From positions 118,709,958 through 118,773,957 of the forward strand of contig NC_063161.1 in NCBI RefSeq assembly GCF_023159225.1: a DNA stretch of 64,000 bases, written 5' to 3'. Shown one piece after another: positions 1-10,800 of the stretch. Under the pieces are notes generated by a model. It searched no databases and had not been told where the DNA came from. It was given only the letters and a program-made list of their open reading frames with translations. The DNA comes from Perognathus longimembris pacificus (lineage: Eukaryota; Chordata; Mammalia; Rodentia; Heteromyidae). A program made the translations under genes and the position numbers. Position 1 is the stretch's first letter; each line of letters opens with the position of its first letter.

Positions 1-701
1 ATATCATAAGAAACTCAACAAGTATATATATATGTACATACATATATATATATTTGGGGGAAGATTTTGTGGAGGAAAAGACATTGTATTTATCTTGAAG
101 GACCAAAAGAAAAAAGAAAGGCTTTAGGAAGCAGTGATGGGAGGAAGAAGGAGCTTGCAGGACACAGGATTCTAGCATGACAGGATGCACAATACATAGA
201 AGTAGAAATATTTGTGAGTACGTGTCACATCAGGTATTTCAGTTGGGCTGGATTATGCTTTCTATTAGTCTGGGACTGGATGCAGAGCAGGGTGGCCTTG
301 AATGCCAGGCTGAGGAATTTGACTTTTGCATTCAGTCTTGCTCACTCTGCATTGTCTATAAATCTGTTCACAGTCCTTCACCTTATTGTCTGGCTCTGGT
401 ATAATTATTTTATCTGTGGAGGATGATGTCATGGAAACAGTACAGAATGAAGAACCAAGGACCTTGTATTTATATATTACACTTGGGTTTAATATATGAA
501 TATTACACCCATAATTCAAACTCAGAGATATTACCTTGATAAGTGTTTGTCAAAATGGCTACAAAAGACTGTTTTTCTGTTGCCATAATTCCCTGTAGCT
601 TTGTGTCTTGCACACAGTAGGTTTTTACTTGTATTTGTTGAACCACATGATAACAAACCTCTGAGAACCATGACATAATTCAGTTACATAGAACAAGGTA
701 A

Positions 702-830
702 AACAGCTGTGGCTCAAGTGGTAGCATACTAGCCTGGAGCAAAAAGAAGCCAGGGACAGTGCTCAGGCCTTGAGTTCAAGCCCCAGCAAACCAAGAATGG
801 CAAAAAAAAAAAAAAGTAAAGAAAAGAAAA
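702..830 (+). repeat. tRNA/ID-like SINE monomer
   Basis: Has the A-box-like 'gctgtggctcaagtggtag' and B-box-like 'gagttcaagcccc' and ends in an A-rich tail. It is flanked by imperfect direct repeats gaacaaggtaa (691-701) and gaaaaaggtaa (831-841), the probable target-site duplication. Confidence 0.85.
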
Positions 831-922
831 GAAAAAGGTAACGCAGGGACTGCAGGTGTAAGGTGGTGAGCAGTTTTATCCTCCTAGTTCATTCAGTTCA
901 GTTTAATTCAGTGTTTGCTATG

Positions 923-924
<2 letters not shown>

Positions 925-964
<40 letters not shown>
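925..964 (+). repeat. (GT)n microsatellite
   Basis: About 20 uninterrupted GT units. Confidence 0.95.
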
Positions 965-967
<3 letters not shown>

Positions 968-2489
968 ATTGGGAAGGGGATCCTAGCACATGAAATCTAA
1001 ATTATGATCACTTTTCCCAGACTTGTTAGAGTATTCAAATGCACATAAAAATTGAGAGACAAGTACAGTGACTACACATGTACCTCTGGAATGATGTTAT
1101 TGATCTCTGTAACAGGCTCTGAACCAGACACTGAACACTCCTCCCTCCCATCCAATAACAGCCATATGGATGGGAGTACAACACTCAATGTGCAAAAGCT
1201 CAAAACAAGACAATCAAATGAAAACATGGGGACTCAGAAAGTTTCAGCCCTTTTTGTTGGTTTGTTTGGCTGAGACTGTAAACTCTCTGTCCTCCAAGTC
1301 TAAGATGTCTCCTCTTCAGCTACTGATCAAGGTCAGAGGTTTTCACTGAGTACCTATAGTTATGAGGAGTCTAGAAATGAGCATAGTAGATGATGGGAAG
1401 AATGTAAGCTGACACCCTTACTGCTTAAAGGTGTATCAGATCAGACTCAATTTATCAGGTTCTTTCTATAAGTGCCCTAAATTTGTAGATGCTTTGATGG
1501 AAGAGGGAACCATGGTACAAATAATTTAAAATATGCATTTTGCCAACTAAGCAACCTGCAGGAGTGTGGCAGACTCTCATCCTCATTACTTTCTATTTCC
1601 TCCATCTTCCACACTCATTAAGGCTTTTGGGGGGTTTCTCCTCATCTCTTAAAAGTCTTGTATACCTCAGGACTTCTTTGCTCTCCATTTCTTCTACTTG
1701 GGTTCTCCTTACTGAATTTTCAAGCCAGTGATAACCTCTGCCTGCTCTGAACTCCCATGGTTTCATGTATATAGCTTCAAAGATTTGGCTTCCCAGATTT
1801 TTTTCCAACTCAGATCTTAACCCTTTTCTGCTCTAAGTATGCAAGCTTAGCTAAGTCCTCTAATTCTCTGTGACTCAGTGCTCTCTATTCAAGGGAACTT
1901 ATTGATCATCATTTTTGCAGAGAATAATATTTATTCTTGCTAACTTAAGCAGAAAGTGATAGTTTGAGTTGCCTAAGTCAAAGTTTGAGTTGCCTAAGAA
2001 AAATTCTAATGTGACCTTTCTAAAGAGTTCTATGCTATTGTGCCGAGTAAAGTTCCCATTAGGGCAACTGTCTGTTTCAGAACTAGCAAGTGATCTAAGG
2101 AATGCAAACGATTAATGGAAATGGAAGTTCTGTAAGTACCCTGCCCACTGTCTCTGATACAGATAGGAAAATTAATGTGTTATGCATCATCTTTAACATC
2201 TCAGACAGTCACTGGTTAGCATAGCGGACATACCACTTTGTGGCCATTAGTTCTTATCCATAAGCAGAGAGAGCAGTGTGGCCTCAGCTTCACTTCCTCC
2301 TTCCAAATCTTATAGCAGTGCTTCATTGGAGTCAAATCTAAGTTATATCCAATATTGTAACTTCAAGACAGTCTGGAAAGTGAAGTTTGGGGGTTTCTGG
2401 ACTCAAAATCTCATCCAGCACTGGTTATGATAAATTTTGACTGTTAAAAATCTACCACTTATAATACCTGTATGAGGAGAACTGGGTAG

Positions 2490-2575
2490 TCAAAAAGATG
2501 AAATAAGTAATAACCATAAAATTTTATGATGGTGTCTGATACATGGAAGACTCTCAATAAACGTAGGTGTTTTTA
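2490..2575 (+). repeat. MIR-like fragment
   Basis: Ends in a pattern like the MIR 3' end (gtctgatacatggaagactctcaataaacg). Old and diverged. Confidence 0.45.
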
Positions 2576-2659
2576 TCAGTCAGCTTCCCAGGTAATGATC
2601 CTAAAAAAAATACAAAAAACAAACAGCCTTAGATCAGGCCTCAAACTTCCCATCTAAAA

Positions 2660-2815
2660 ATAAGTAACTGTATAAACCTATTTATTATGTGAGAACATCC
2701 ATTTCCTCATCTTCAAGTTGCAGATAATAATCGCTCTCTACCTCATAGAGTTCCTGCTCACAGCACAGTAGGTCGTGTGTGAAAGATGACTTGAGCACTA
2801 AAATAAATGCTCAAG
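2660..2815 (+). repeat. MIR fragment
   Basis: Contains the MIR core order: 'tttcctcatctt', 'gataataat', 'tacctcatagagtt', 'agcacagtaggt', then an 'aataaatgctcaa' end. Confidence 0.55.
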
Positions 2816-3859
2816 TGGCTTTGGTGTTAAATGGACGCTAGATGAATTGAAATTTGTGTTTAAATTCCAGCTCTACCCCTGAGAACTGAAGTCTGCATCC
2901 TGCAGTTTTGTCTTATCCAACTTTCACTACATTTCTCCCTTTGCCATTTCAGAATTAGCCAGAGCTATTAGAGAATTTTACTCCATCCCCTTAAGGAAAA
3001 CAAGGCCCATTTGCTGCCAGCTCTGCCTCCTTAAAGAGAGCAGCTTTCACTCTACCCAAATCTTTAAATCTTCCACCTGGAGTTCTTTCACTCTGTCCAG
3101 GACACCTTCTGTCCTCTGTCCATCAGTTCCTATAACTGCAAGACCAAAGAAAATGGCTCGACCTCAAGGACCAGACAGGTGGCTCTGGAGCAAAAGCTGT
3201 GAGGCACTCTCCCTAGGGAGAGAAATTCCGAAAGTTTAGCTCACTCTTTCCTGCCATAAAGTACATTGAATGTTAACAGCTTGCTGCTGTCCAAGCTGGT
3301 GTTTTTTAAATTAAGTATTGTTAAATCCATACCATTTGGAATGATGCTTCAGACAGCCCTGACACTTGCTCTTGCTGCTGCTTTCATTTCACCTAATATA
3401 TTGTGCATGGAGCGGGTTACCAGGATTACAGCCCCGCGGCTTCTGCTGCTGCTGTGCATAGACACTTGCAGACGGCTTTAATTTAGATACCTGAAGAGGA
3501 AAAAAGGAACTGGGCCAACGCCCTGCTCACATGCCATAAGGAGCCTTTCTCCAGCTGCTGCTAGTACGATCTAGATTACCTAGGGTTTTATATTATTTTC
3601 CCTTGGCACTGAAAAGGGGCTTAGAAATGACAAAGCTGGGAGACAGAGAGAAGCTATGGCCTAAAATAAGAGACTTTCCATCAGCAGGTAATATACACTC
3701 TCAGGAGAGCCTGGTAGCTTGCTTTTCTTCTGCTTCTTCTCTTTTGCTATAAACATCCCCTCCCACCATAGCCCCCTTCACTCAGACTGCCAACATCTGA
3801 TCTGTGTGTTTATATGTGTAACTCTATAGATAGATAGAAATGTACATGTATATGAGGTA

Positions 3860-4075
3860 AGAATGGATATGGGGTCAGAAGACCCTGACTCAAGAGTCAG
3901 CTCTAGCCTCTGAGGCTAGAGGCTAGTCAAGTTGCTTAACATTTCTAAGCTTCAGTTTCATACAGATGAAAAATAGGTATAAGTACTTAACTAACTTCAC
4001 AAAGTAGTCAGAAAGATCAAATGAGATTGTGAAAATAAGATCATTCTGTAAATCTTAAAAATATTATATAAATCA
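3860..4075 (+). repeat. MIR fragment
   Basis: Resembles MIR in order: 'gaccctgactc', 'caagttgcttaac', 'ttcagtttcatac', 'agatcaaatgagatt'. A local 'cctctgaggctagaggctag' duplication lies inside it. Confidence 0.6.
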
Positions 4076-5539
4076 AACTAGCCTATGCTCACTCATACTT
4101 ACCCCAACTATCCTAACCCAATTTGATTTTCTTCTCCTTTTACTGAAATTATAGAGAACTTGGAATACACCTTGTGCTACTTAATACTATACTATGCAAT
4201 TACCTTTTCATTTCTCTATGCTGGTCATTGAAGGACTGAGGACTTCTGAAACACTGTATTATTCAGGGACTTCATTAGAAGGGTATCATATTGTGGTGCA
4301 TGGTGCATTGACATGCCCATCAAATCTCAGAAGACAATATTTATTTCCAAACCAGAAGGGAGTCTAGACTACTAGCACACAAGTGGTTATTTTCTAAACA
4401 TGCTCATTTTCCCCTCTCCACAAATGGTATCTGACCATTAGCTTTATTGTTGATATTCCTTTTTACATACCTGTTTGTCTCTTTGGCTTAGGAGAAAGGG
4501 TGATGATTTTGTGTAAAGAGGGAGGAAGTAGTGCTAGGTAAAATGTTCCATTTTGTACTTAGTTGGAACACTTTAATTAATAGCCCTGATGGGAGAAAAA
4601 AAAACTTTTTGAGAGAGAGAGAGAAGAATGCAGCCTTATGACTGAAAGTCTATTCCCTTTCCATCAATCAACAGTTGTATTTTTTTAATGTAAAGATCCA
4701 GCATGGTTACATCTATTTGTGAAAGTTCTGTAGCTTATGGACATTTGCTAACTTTATGAGAGGTTCAGAAAACCATTAATGAAAAGGAAGAGCCTATTAC
4801 CAAAGTAGGGCTTCTATATAGATTTGTACCATCATGTTCCTACTTCTGCACATTTGATATTAAGGAGCAAGATGAATCCTTGTTTGTTGTTGACTTTTGT
4901 GACAGGTTGAATGTTGAATTTTTAAAGCTTCCCTCTCTTTAACTGATAAACTATATGAAAGATGTTTCCAAAGTTGAACAGCAACCCTGCGGTGTATCTT
5001 CTCACCTCTGCCTGTATCCACATGTCTATGATCACAGGATCAGGTTCTTCCTGTGTGTTTCGGGCCTCTTGTCAAGTATAAGTTAATAATGCAGGGATTA
5101 ATTCTAGTTCTACTGAATACATTTCTGGGTTATCAGACCTGCAAAGGATAAACTTCCCGGTGACACACCAATCGAAATATAAGGCCAACTTTCTATTTTA
5201 TTCTTTCAAAACTCAATTTCCTTAGCAGGTAAGTGGGAAATACATCCTTGTTTGCCATTTAACACTTCTGGAAAACTGTAATGAAATCCTCTGGCTGAAT
5301 CAAGCTTTGCTTGCCTGTGAATTAAGCAGCCTCTGAAACTTTCTGACCCCTGCTGCGGTGACCTTGTGTCAGCACTTCCTCCAGGGTGGGGCTGGGCTTC
5401 AGAGATCAATCTGACCAACTCATGCTAAAGTAGAAGTGTGCAGTAGAAGTGTCCATTCATCTTGCTGCAATACAGCAGTCCCACAAATGGCTTGGGGCAG
5501 GTAAGGAGGAGGCTGAGATGGGGGTAGATCAATGTTTGA

Positions 5540-5790
5540 ACTCTGGTGCTGGTGACTCATGCCAGTGATTTGAGCTACTTGAGAGGCTGAAATCTAGGAT
5601 GGAAATTCAGAGCCATCCTAGAAAGAAAACTCTATAAGACTCTTATCTCTAATTAACCAGCAAAGGGCTAGAAGTGGAGGTATGTCTCAAGTGGTAGAAC
5701 TCCAGCCTTGAGTGAAAAACCCAGAGCCAGAGTGTGAGGCCCTGTCTTCAAGCCCAATACCTACACCAAAACAAAAACCTTTGGGGATTA
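5540..5790 (+). repeat. B1-ID composite SINE
   Basis: The 7SL/B1-like left part (ggtgctggtgactcatgcc, then gctacttgagaggctga) is followed by the linker ctaattaaccagc and an ID-like right part (ctcaagtggtagaactccagcc) with an A-rich end. Confidence 0.85.
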
Positions 5791-6627
5791 ACAGAATTTG
5801 GTTCACCCTTTCTTTCTTTTCTCTACTGGAGCAGGTAGTGGTGACTTAGAAAGGTATGGCAACCAGGCAGTTCCTCAACCCCAAATTTCATTCCCATCCG
5901 TCCTGAAGTTTATGCTAAGAGCTTCTTCATAAAGTGAGTGATCTAACGTTCTAATTGTGCTTTTAGAATGAATAAATAAATCGTCAGTTTACAAAGAAGC
6001 AACTTACTTTATTTTTTTCTTTTTAAAACCAATTTCCCAACACTTGAGTAAGTTATGTTAGGTTTAATGACAAACTTTCATAAACTTCTATAATATTCCT
6101 TTTCCATGTCAAAGAGGAAAATAAAGAGGAAATTTCTGGAAGGAAAAGAAGAAGCAAACTGTTGTATAGAATATATTTAAAGGACACAGTAAGTCCATTT
6201 TTTGACTATGGCTCTTTCCCTTTATGGCATATGTTATATATTGACAGGGATTAAGTTTCTCTCCTGAATGAAACAATACAGGGTCACAGAGAGCTACTGT
6301 ACATTACAAAGCAACAGACATGGTCACAGGCAACAGGCCAAGGGAAACGTATCTCACAAAGAGCTAACCAGGTTAGTTAAAAGCACAGTGAGGGCTTTGC
6401 CCTTCTGCATCCCTGGCATTTTCCTGCTGGCACTCCTTCTCCAGCTAGCTCCTTTCTTTTCTGTCCTCTCCCCCTTTCAGCTCGCACTGTTACACTTTCT
6501 CTGTCCCCCTGGCTTTGTTATTCAGCATGTCTGATTAGCAGGAGCCTGATTGGCTGGCTGCCTGCTCCGAGAGAGATTCCATTCAGCTTACCCCCCACCC
6601 ATCCACCCACCCACCCTCGGTCAGGAA

Positions 6628-6633
6628 ATGTGA
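6628..6633 (+). promoter_or_regulatory. Start-stop minimal uORF (ATG TGA)
   Basis: An ATG immediately followed by TGA lies 131 bases upstream of the ADAMTSL1 start. If it is inside the transcript it is a minimal upstream ORF able to stall or recycle ribosomes. Whether the 5' UTR reaches this point is not known. Confidence 0.3.
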
Positions 6634-6642
6634 GCGGGGCTG

Positions 6643-6714
6643 ATGGAAGCTGATAGGCAGGACCGGAGTGTTAGCACCAGCAGTGGAGGTGACAGCAGGC
6701 AGAGGAGCACTTAG
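6643..6714 (+). promoter_or_regulatory. Upstream ORF of 23 codons in the ADAMTSL1 leader
   Basis: ATG GAA GCT and onward to a TAG at 6712-6714, ending 44 bases before the main ATG. Its Kozak context is mediocre (C at -3, G at +4), while the main ATG has A at -3 and G at +4. It would modulate initiation by leaky scanning or reinitiation, if transcribed. Confidence 0.35.
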
Positions 6715-6758
6715 CAGCTTATTCAGTGTCCGATTCGGATTCCGGCAAGGATCCAAGC

Positions 6759-6821
6759 ATGGAATGCTGCCGTCGGGCAACTCCTGGCACACGGCTCCTG
6801 GTTCTGGCTTTCCTACTCCTG
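6759..6821 (+). CDS. ADAMTSL1: ADAMTSL1 coding exon 1 (start codon, signal peptide)
   Basis: Codes for the first 21 residues, starting MECCRRATPG and running into a leucine-rich hydrophobic stretch (LLVLAFLLL), a typical signal-peptide core. The ATG has A at -3 and G at +4, a strong Kozak context. The exon is 63 nt and ends in phase 0 at the donor CTG|gtaaat. It joins in frame to exon 2 at 36287. I recognise the N-terminus as ADAMTSL1 (punctin-1), a secreted ADAMTS-like glycoprotein that has thrombospondin repeats but no protease domain. The opening residues differ from the human protein as I remember it only by conservative changes in the hydrophobic core. An alternative upstream first exon cannot be excluded from this window. 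The paralogue ADAMTSL3 fits less well, judged from exons 2 and 3. Confidence 0.95.
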
Positions 6822-6867
6822 GTAAATGTCTTTTCATTTCAATACGTTCCCATTTAGTCTGGGTGCC

Positions 6868-6948
6868 GTGGAGGTGTTTGTGTGTGTCTGTCGGTGTGTA
6901 TGTGTGTGTGTACATGTGTGTGAGTATATGTGTGTGAGAGTGTGTGTG
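6868..6948 (+). repeat. GT-rich low-complexity tract
   Basis: An impure (TGTG)n tract about 45 bases after the exon 1 donor, interrupted by tctgtc, tac and gag units. Confidence 0.8.
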
Positions 6949-8794
6949 TATGATCCTGATCTTAAAAACTCCAGGTAAAAGAATGTATATGGTTTTAAAA
7001 AGCAAGAAAAATAACTCTTTTAGAACTTTAACCCCAGCTTCCCAAACAAAATAAAGTCTGCAAAACTTTCTGGAACTAGTTGCAGGTATGTAATTGTATT
7101 GATAACTGAGATAGGAACTGTAGGATACACTGCATAAAGTCGGAGCTGAAGACTGTATAAATGGTTGTGTCTATGCTTGGAATTTGGGTAACAGACATCC
7201 TGAAATCAAACTCACTCGCTGTGGTGTTGCTGGAATTTTTTGAAGGATAGGCTGTGAGAGGGGCTTTCCTCCAGTACTGTGTATGAATTATTTTCCCTCC
7301 TATACATATGTATTAAGGAACCAGGTTTTAAAAAAAAAAGGAAGGAGAGTTCTTTCAGGCCATCCAGATTATAGCTCATAATTACTGCAAGCCATTTGTG
7401 GATAACAGTTAATGCTCATATTTATGAACTGAGGATTAGAGTGTTTGATCTCAGATCTCCTTTTTGAAGACAAGGGGGGAAAAAGAACTGATGATTTTTC
7501 GTACGGCTGATCTCCCCAATCCTAGTGATAAGATGCTCTTCCCCTGAACATCAGCACACATTGCATTTTTTGACTCAAAGTAAATGTTCCGTTGTGACTC
7601 ATACTTGGTTTTACGGGCAGAAAATGAACATTTACTGTCCAAAAAAAATCTACACTCAAAATATTAATAGCAATGCACATTTTTTAAACCAGAGTGTTCT
7701 GGGCAGGCAGTTTTGTAAACCTCATCTGAAGGTTTGATTCCAAGATTTGCACACATTGGTTCCAAACAAACGTGATTGTAGCTTTCCTTGCCACATTTAT
7801 GGCATGCCAGAACTTCCTCAGAAGGTAAGAAGGCAAGGAGGGAACAGGTAAAAATATGCCCAGCATAAAAGTGACATTTCTTTGTTGATGCAGAAGGAAA
7901 GTTTTTGGCCTGCTTTCATTCTGACAAATTTGATCTGCACTATTTTGGAGGGAGGGAATCAAGCTATTCAGTATCAACTGAAAAAAAAAAGAAAAACAAA
8001 AACAAAAACCTCCAGGAAGACCCATCAGTGATTCAATATTTTATCCATTTTTCCATCTTAATCAGTTTCATCATTGAAGCTAAAAAGTATAACCCTGCTT
8101 TGCAATCAGAAATATATATATTTAAATTTCTTATAGACACTTATAGCACAACTAAACTTTTAAGCATACATAGACTATGAGATTTCACTATTCTGAAGAC
8201 TATAAAGAGCAGAATGTTTAGGTGTGCTTTATGACTTATGGAGCAAGTAATTCATGAAAGATGTCTCATTTTTTCCATATGGAATATGTTACTTAAATAC
8301 ATCATTAGTTTGTCTCATCTTTCCTCTTTGTGATTTTTAAAATAGTGTTTGTTGTTTTCTCATTAAATTGAATCATAAAGCTAATTCCCAGTATGCATTA
8401 CTCTTTTGATACTTTAATATGGAAGTATGGTCTCATTATACTTTAGTAACACTCTCCCATTCAAGAATAGACTGACTTGCTAGACAGTTGGTAAATGCAT
8501 TATATTCCTCTATGGTGGCTTGAATATTCACACAGATAGTTGAGCATATAATTAGGTTTACATAAAAGAAAAAAATATTTCCTTATTACAGAAGAATATA
8601 AGTTTGAAATACACTAATTTTGTTAGGAAGTTAGATTGAAGTATTTGTTTTTATGCCTATGTTTAAGTGATTAATAATCAGACAGTTCTGCAAGAGAAGA
8701 AAGACCTCACGGAGCGCAGAATCCCAATTGTGGAGCAATGCCTACGTTAGTGAGAGCTGTTACGTATTGTGTGCCTCAAAGTGGCAAAATAGTT

Positions 8795-8930
8795 CATTGT
8801 TGGAGAAGATTCTCAGTCAATCTTCATGATAACATGCAAAGGCATGTTGAAACCCATTTTACAAACAAGGAAGCATGCTCACATTTGATCCAAAGGTCAA
8901 GTAATGGAGAGAACAGAAATTGTTTGCTTT
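8795..8930 (+). repeat. Possible MIR fragment
   Basis: Weak MIR-like order: 'cttcatgataac', 'cccattttacaaacaaggaa', 'aaggtcaagtaatgg'. Confidence 0.4.
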
Positions 8931-10130
8931 GTATTATGGCTGTAAACTGTTCTGAAATGTTAGGAGCAATGATGTGGGTTGGTCTGTGCTCTTTCTCAGA
9001 GCTGTGGAGGGTGTTTGCACCACGTAGGCCATTGAAGATGCACACAACCAGGTGGACCCTTGCTATCTTGCTCATTATCTGCCTCTTGTAGCTTTGTTAG
9101 TATTGAGTTAAGGACCCTGGCGATGCTTGCTCATTAACTGCCTCTTTCATTTAGTATTGAATTTTTGGGTTAAGAGGAAGAAAGCTTTAACCTGACCTGC
9201 AGTTGACTTAAAAGTAGAAATGTGACATCATCAGTTCAACCCTCAGACTTGATAGCGCAATTAATCGGAGGATATATTTTGCCTATAATTCTTTATATAT
9301 TACATAAGTCTATCTACTATTAGAATTTATTTAAATGATTTCTAAGGATCCCTGTGACTTAATTGGAAAACATCCTGTCTGTTTCCTGGCAGTCCAGGAT
9401 TTACCTTCAAAATAACCTTCCTGTCATTGACAGCTAAATCCCCTGTTTCAGGACTTGTTTCTTGAGTGTGTACACATACTGGCTGCTATGAGACTCAATT
9501 TTGTCAAAATCCTTTTTTTACCTAAGTCATTATTTCTGAAAGAATGAGGCCCATATTTTTATGTGTGGTAAATACATGATTAAATTCTTCACTCCAAACA
9601 CAACTGGACAATAGTACCAATCAAGAGATTTCATCTTGATAGTCAGGTGAAATAGACACTTGACACAACTTTCGTAAGCTTCCCACCTTATTCCCTTTTC
9701 CCATTCTCCCTTCTTTGTCTCAGTTGTTTAGTTCAAAAGAAATGTGGCAGAAACCATGACCGCCCATTGACACATGTATCCATCCACACTTGAAGTCAAA
9801 TCACTTCTTGTCAGAAAGGCATTGAATCAAGCTTGCATTTGCTTTTTGTTTCTTTTGAGTGCCTTTAAGCTCTTTTGCTTGCTATTGTGAGAGTTGCAAG
9901 AGTAACACTAGAAATTATAATAAAGTACATGTGTTTTTCTGTTGAATTTCTTTTTCTTCTCTATACTAATTTATACATGGAAACCAGTCAAACACAATAG
10001 CCATTCCTTCAGTTCCTCTGGCACTCTGTTCCACTATTATCTAAGTGAATCTATCTTGGATTGCAAGAAGCACCATTAGCTTGTGGAATTAATGTTGAAT
10101 CCCTTATTATAGCAGATTGTAGCCTTTTCC

Positions 10131-10133
<3 letters not shown>

Positions 10134-10171
<38 letters not shown>
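10134..10171 (+). repeat. (GT)n microsatellite
   Basis: About 19 GT units. Confidence 0.95.
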
Positions 10172-10172
<1 letters not shown>

Positions 10173-10529
10173 ATATACATAGTACTTCTAGTCTATTTCT
10201 TATTCTCATACTGTCTTTAAATCAAGGTTAAGGATTTTTCTCATGAATTTATCGGGCAAAGCAAGGCACTTATTTTTAAATTATTCTCTTGATGATTTTG
10301 TAAAATGGTTAGCCTTTTCAGAATCCAGTTTTTAGTGTTTTAGTGTACTGAGGACCAAGTCCTTAGATATTTTTTAGATATCCTTAGATTTTTTTTCACG
10401 TGAACTGATTCTATCACTCTATATAAACTAATGTCCAACAGTGGCCGCTAGTGAACTACAGAAGAAATCCTTTTACTCCAGGAAATATTTTCCTTCACAG
10501 ATTCTATAGATACTGAAAACTTGAAGGAG

Positions 10530-10800
10530 AAAAAGGAGCCAAGTTCTGGTGGCACGTGCCTCTAATGCCTCCAGAAGATGAGATCTGAGGATCGTAGTTC
10601 AAAGCCAGTTTGAAACCAGCCCAAGCAGAAAAGTCCATGAGACACTTATTTCCAACAAATTACCCAAAAATCAAGAAGAGGAGTTGTGTGTCAAGTGGTA
10701 GAGTGTTATCCTTGTGCAAAAGAAGCTCAGGAATAGTACCCAGGTCCCAAGATTAAGCCCCAGGATTTGCACAAAGAGTGAAAGGGAGGGTAAAGCAGAG
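10530..10800 (+). repeat. B1-ID composite SINE
   Basis: The left part 'gtggcacgtgcctctaatgcc' to 'gagatctgaggatcgtagtt' is joined to the right part 'gtcaagtggtagagtgttatcc' to 'agattaagccccagg'. A purine-rich tail follows. Confidence 0.85.

Larger units (their letters stand above)
1..6529. other. 5' flank of ADAMTSL1, no gene seen
   Basis: AT-rich non-coding DNA. It holds a TA-rich stretch (25-53), a SINE at 702-830, a (GT)n at 925-964, MIR-like fragments near 2490-2575, 2660-2815 and 3860-4075, and a B1-ID SINE at 5540-5790. The block 3270-3565 has several GCTGCTG-type clusters but no convincing coding frame. I see nothing recognisable in 965-2480, 4080-5535 or 5790-6529. Confidence 0.7.
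6530..6758 (+). promoter_or_regulatory. ADAMTSL1: Probable ADAMTSL1 core promoter and 5' UTR
   Basis: The 230 bases before the ADAMTSL1 ATG are somewhat richer in CpG than the surrounding AT-rich DNA. An inverted CCAAT box (GATTGGC, 6548-6554) lies about 210 bases upstream of the ATG. There is no TATA box at a matching distance, so initiation is probably dispersed, roughly at 6600-6660. A C-rich tandem (CCCA)n-like tract lies at 6591-6616. The transcription start is not visible directly; the boundaries are inferred. Confidence 0.5.

Noticed and set aside
3266..3481. Small frame with a signal-peptide-like leucine/alanine stretch
   Set aside because: The hydrophobicity comes from CTG/GCT-rich DNA; no promoter, splice sites or family match.
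6583..7005. 140-residue minus-strand frame over the ADAMTSL1 promoter and exon 1
   Set aside because: Its N-terminal part is translated (GT)n and the rest is the reverse of real exon and UTR sequence.
8738..9091. 117-residue frame starting with ATG
   Set aside because: Overlaps a probable MIR remnant and has no recognisable motif.
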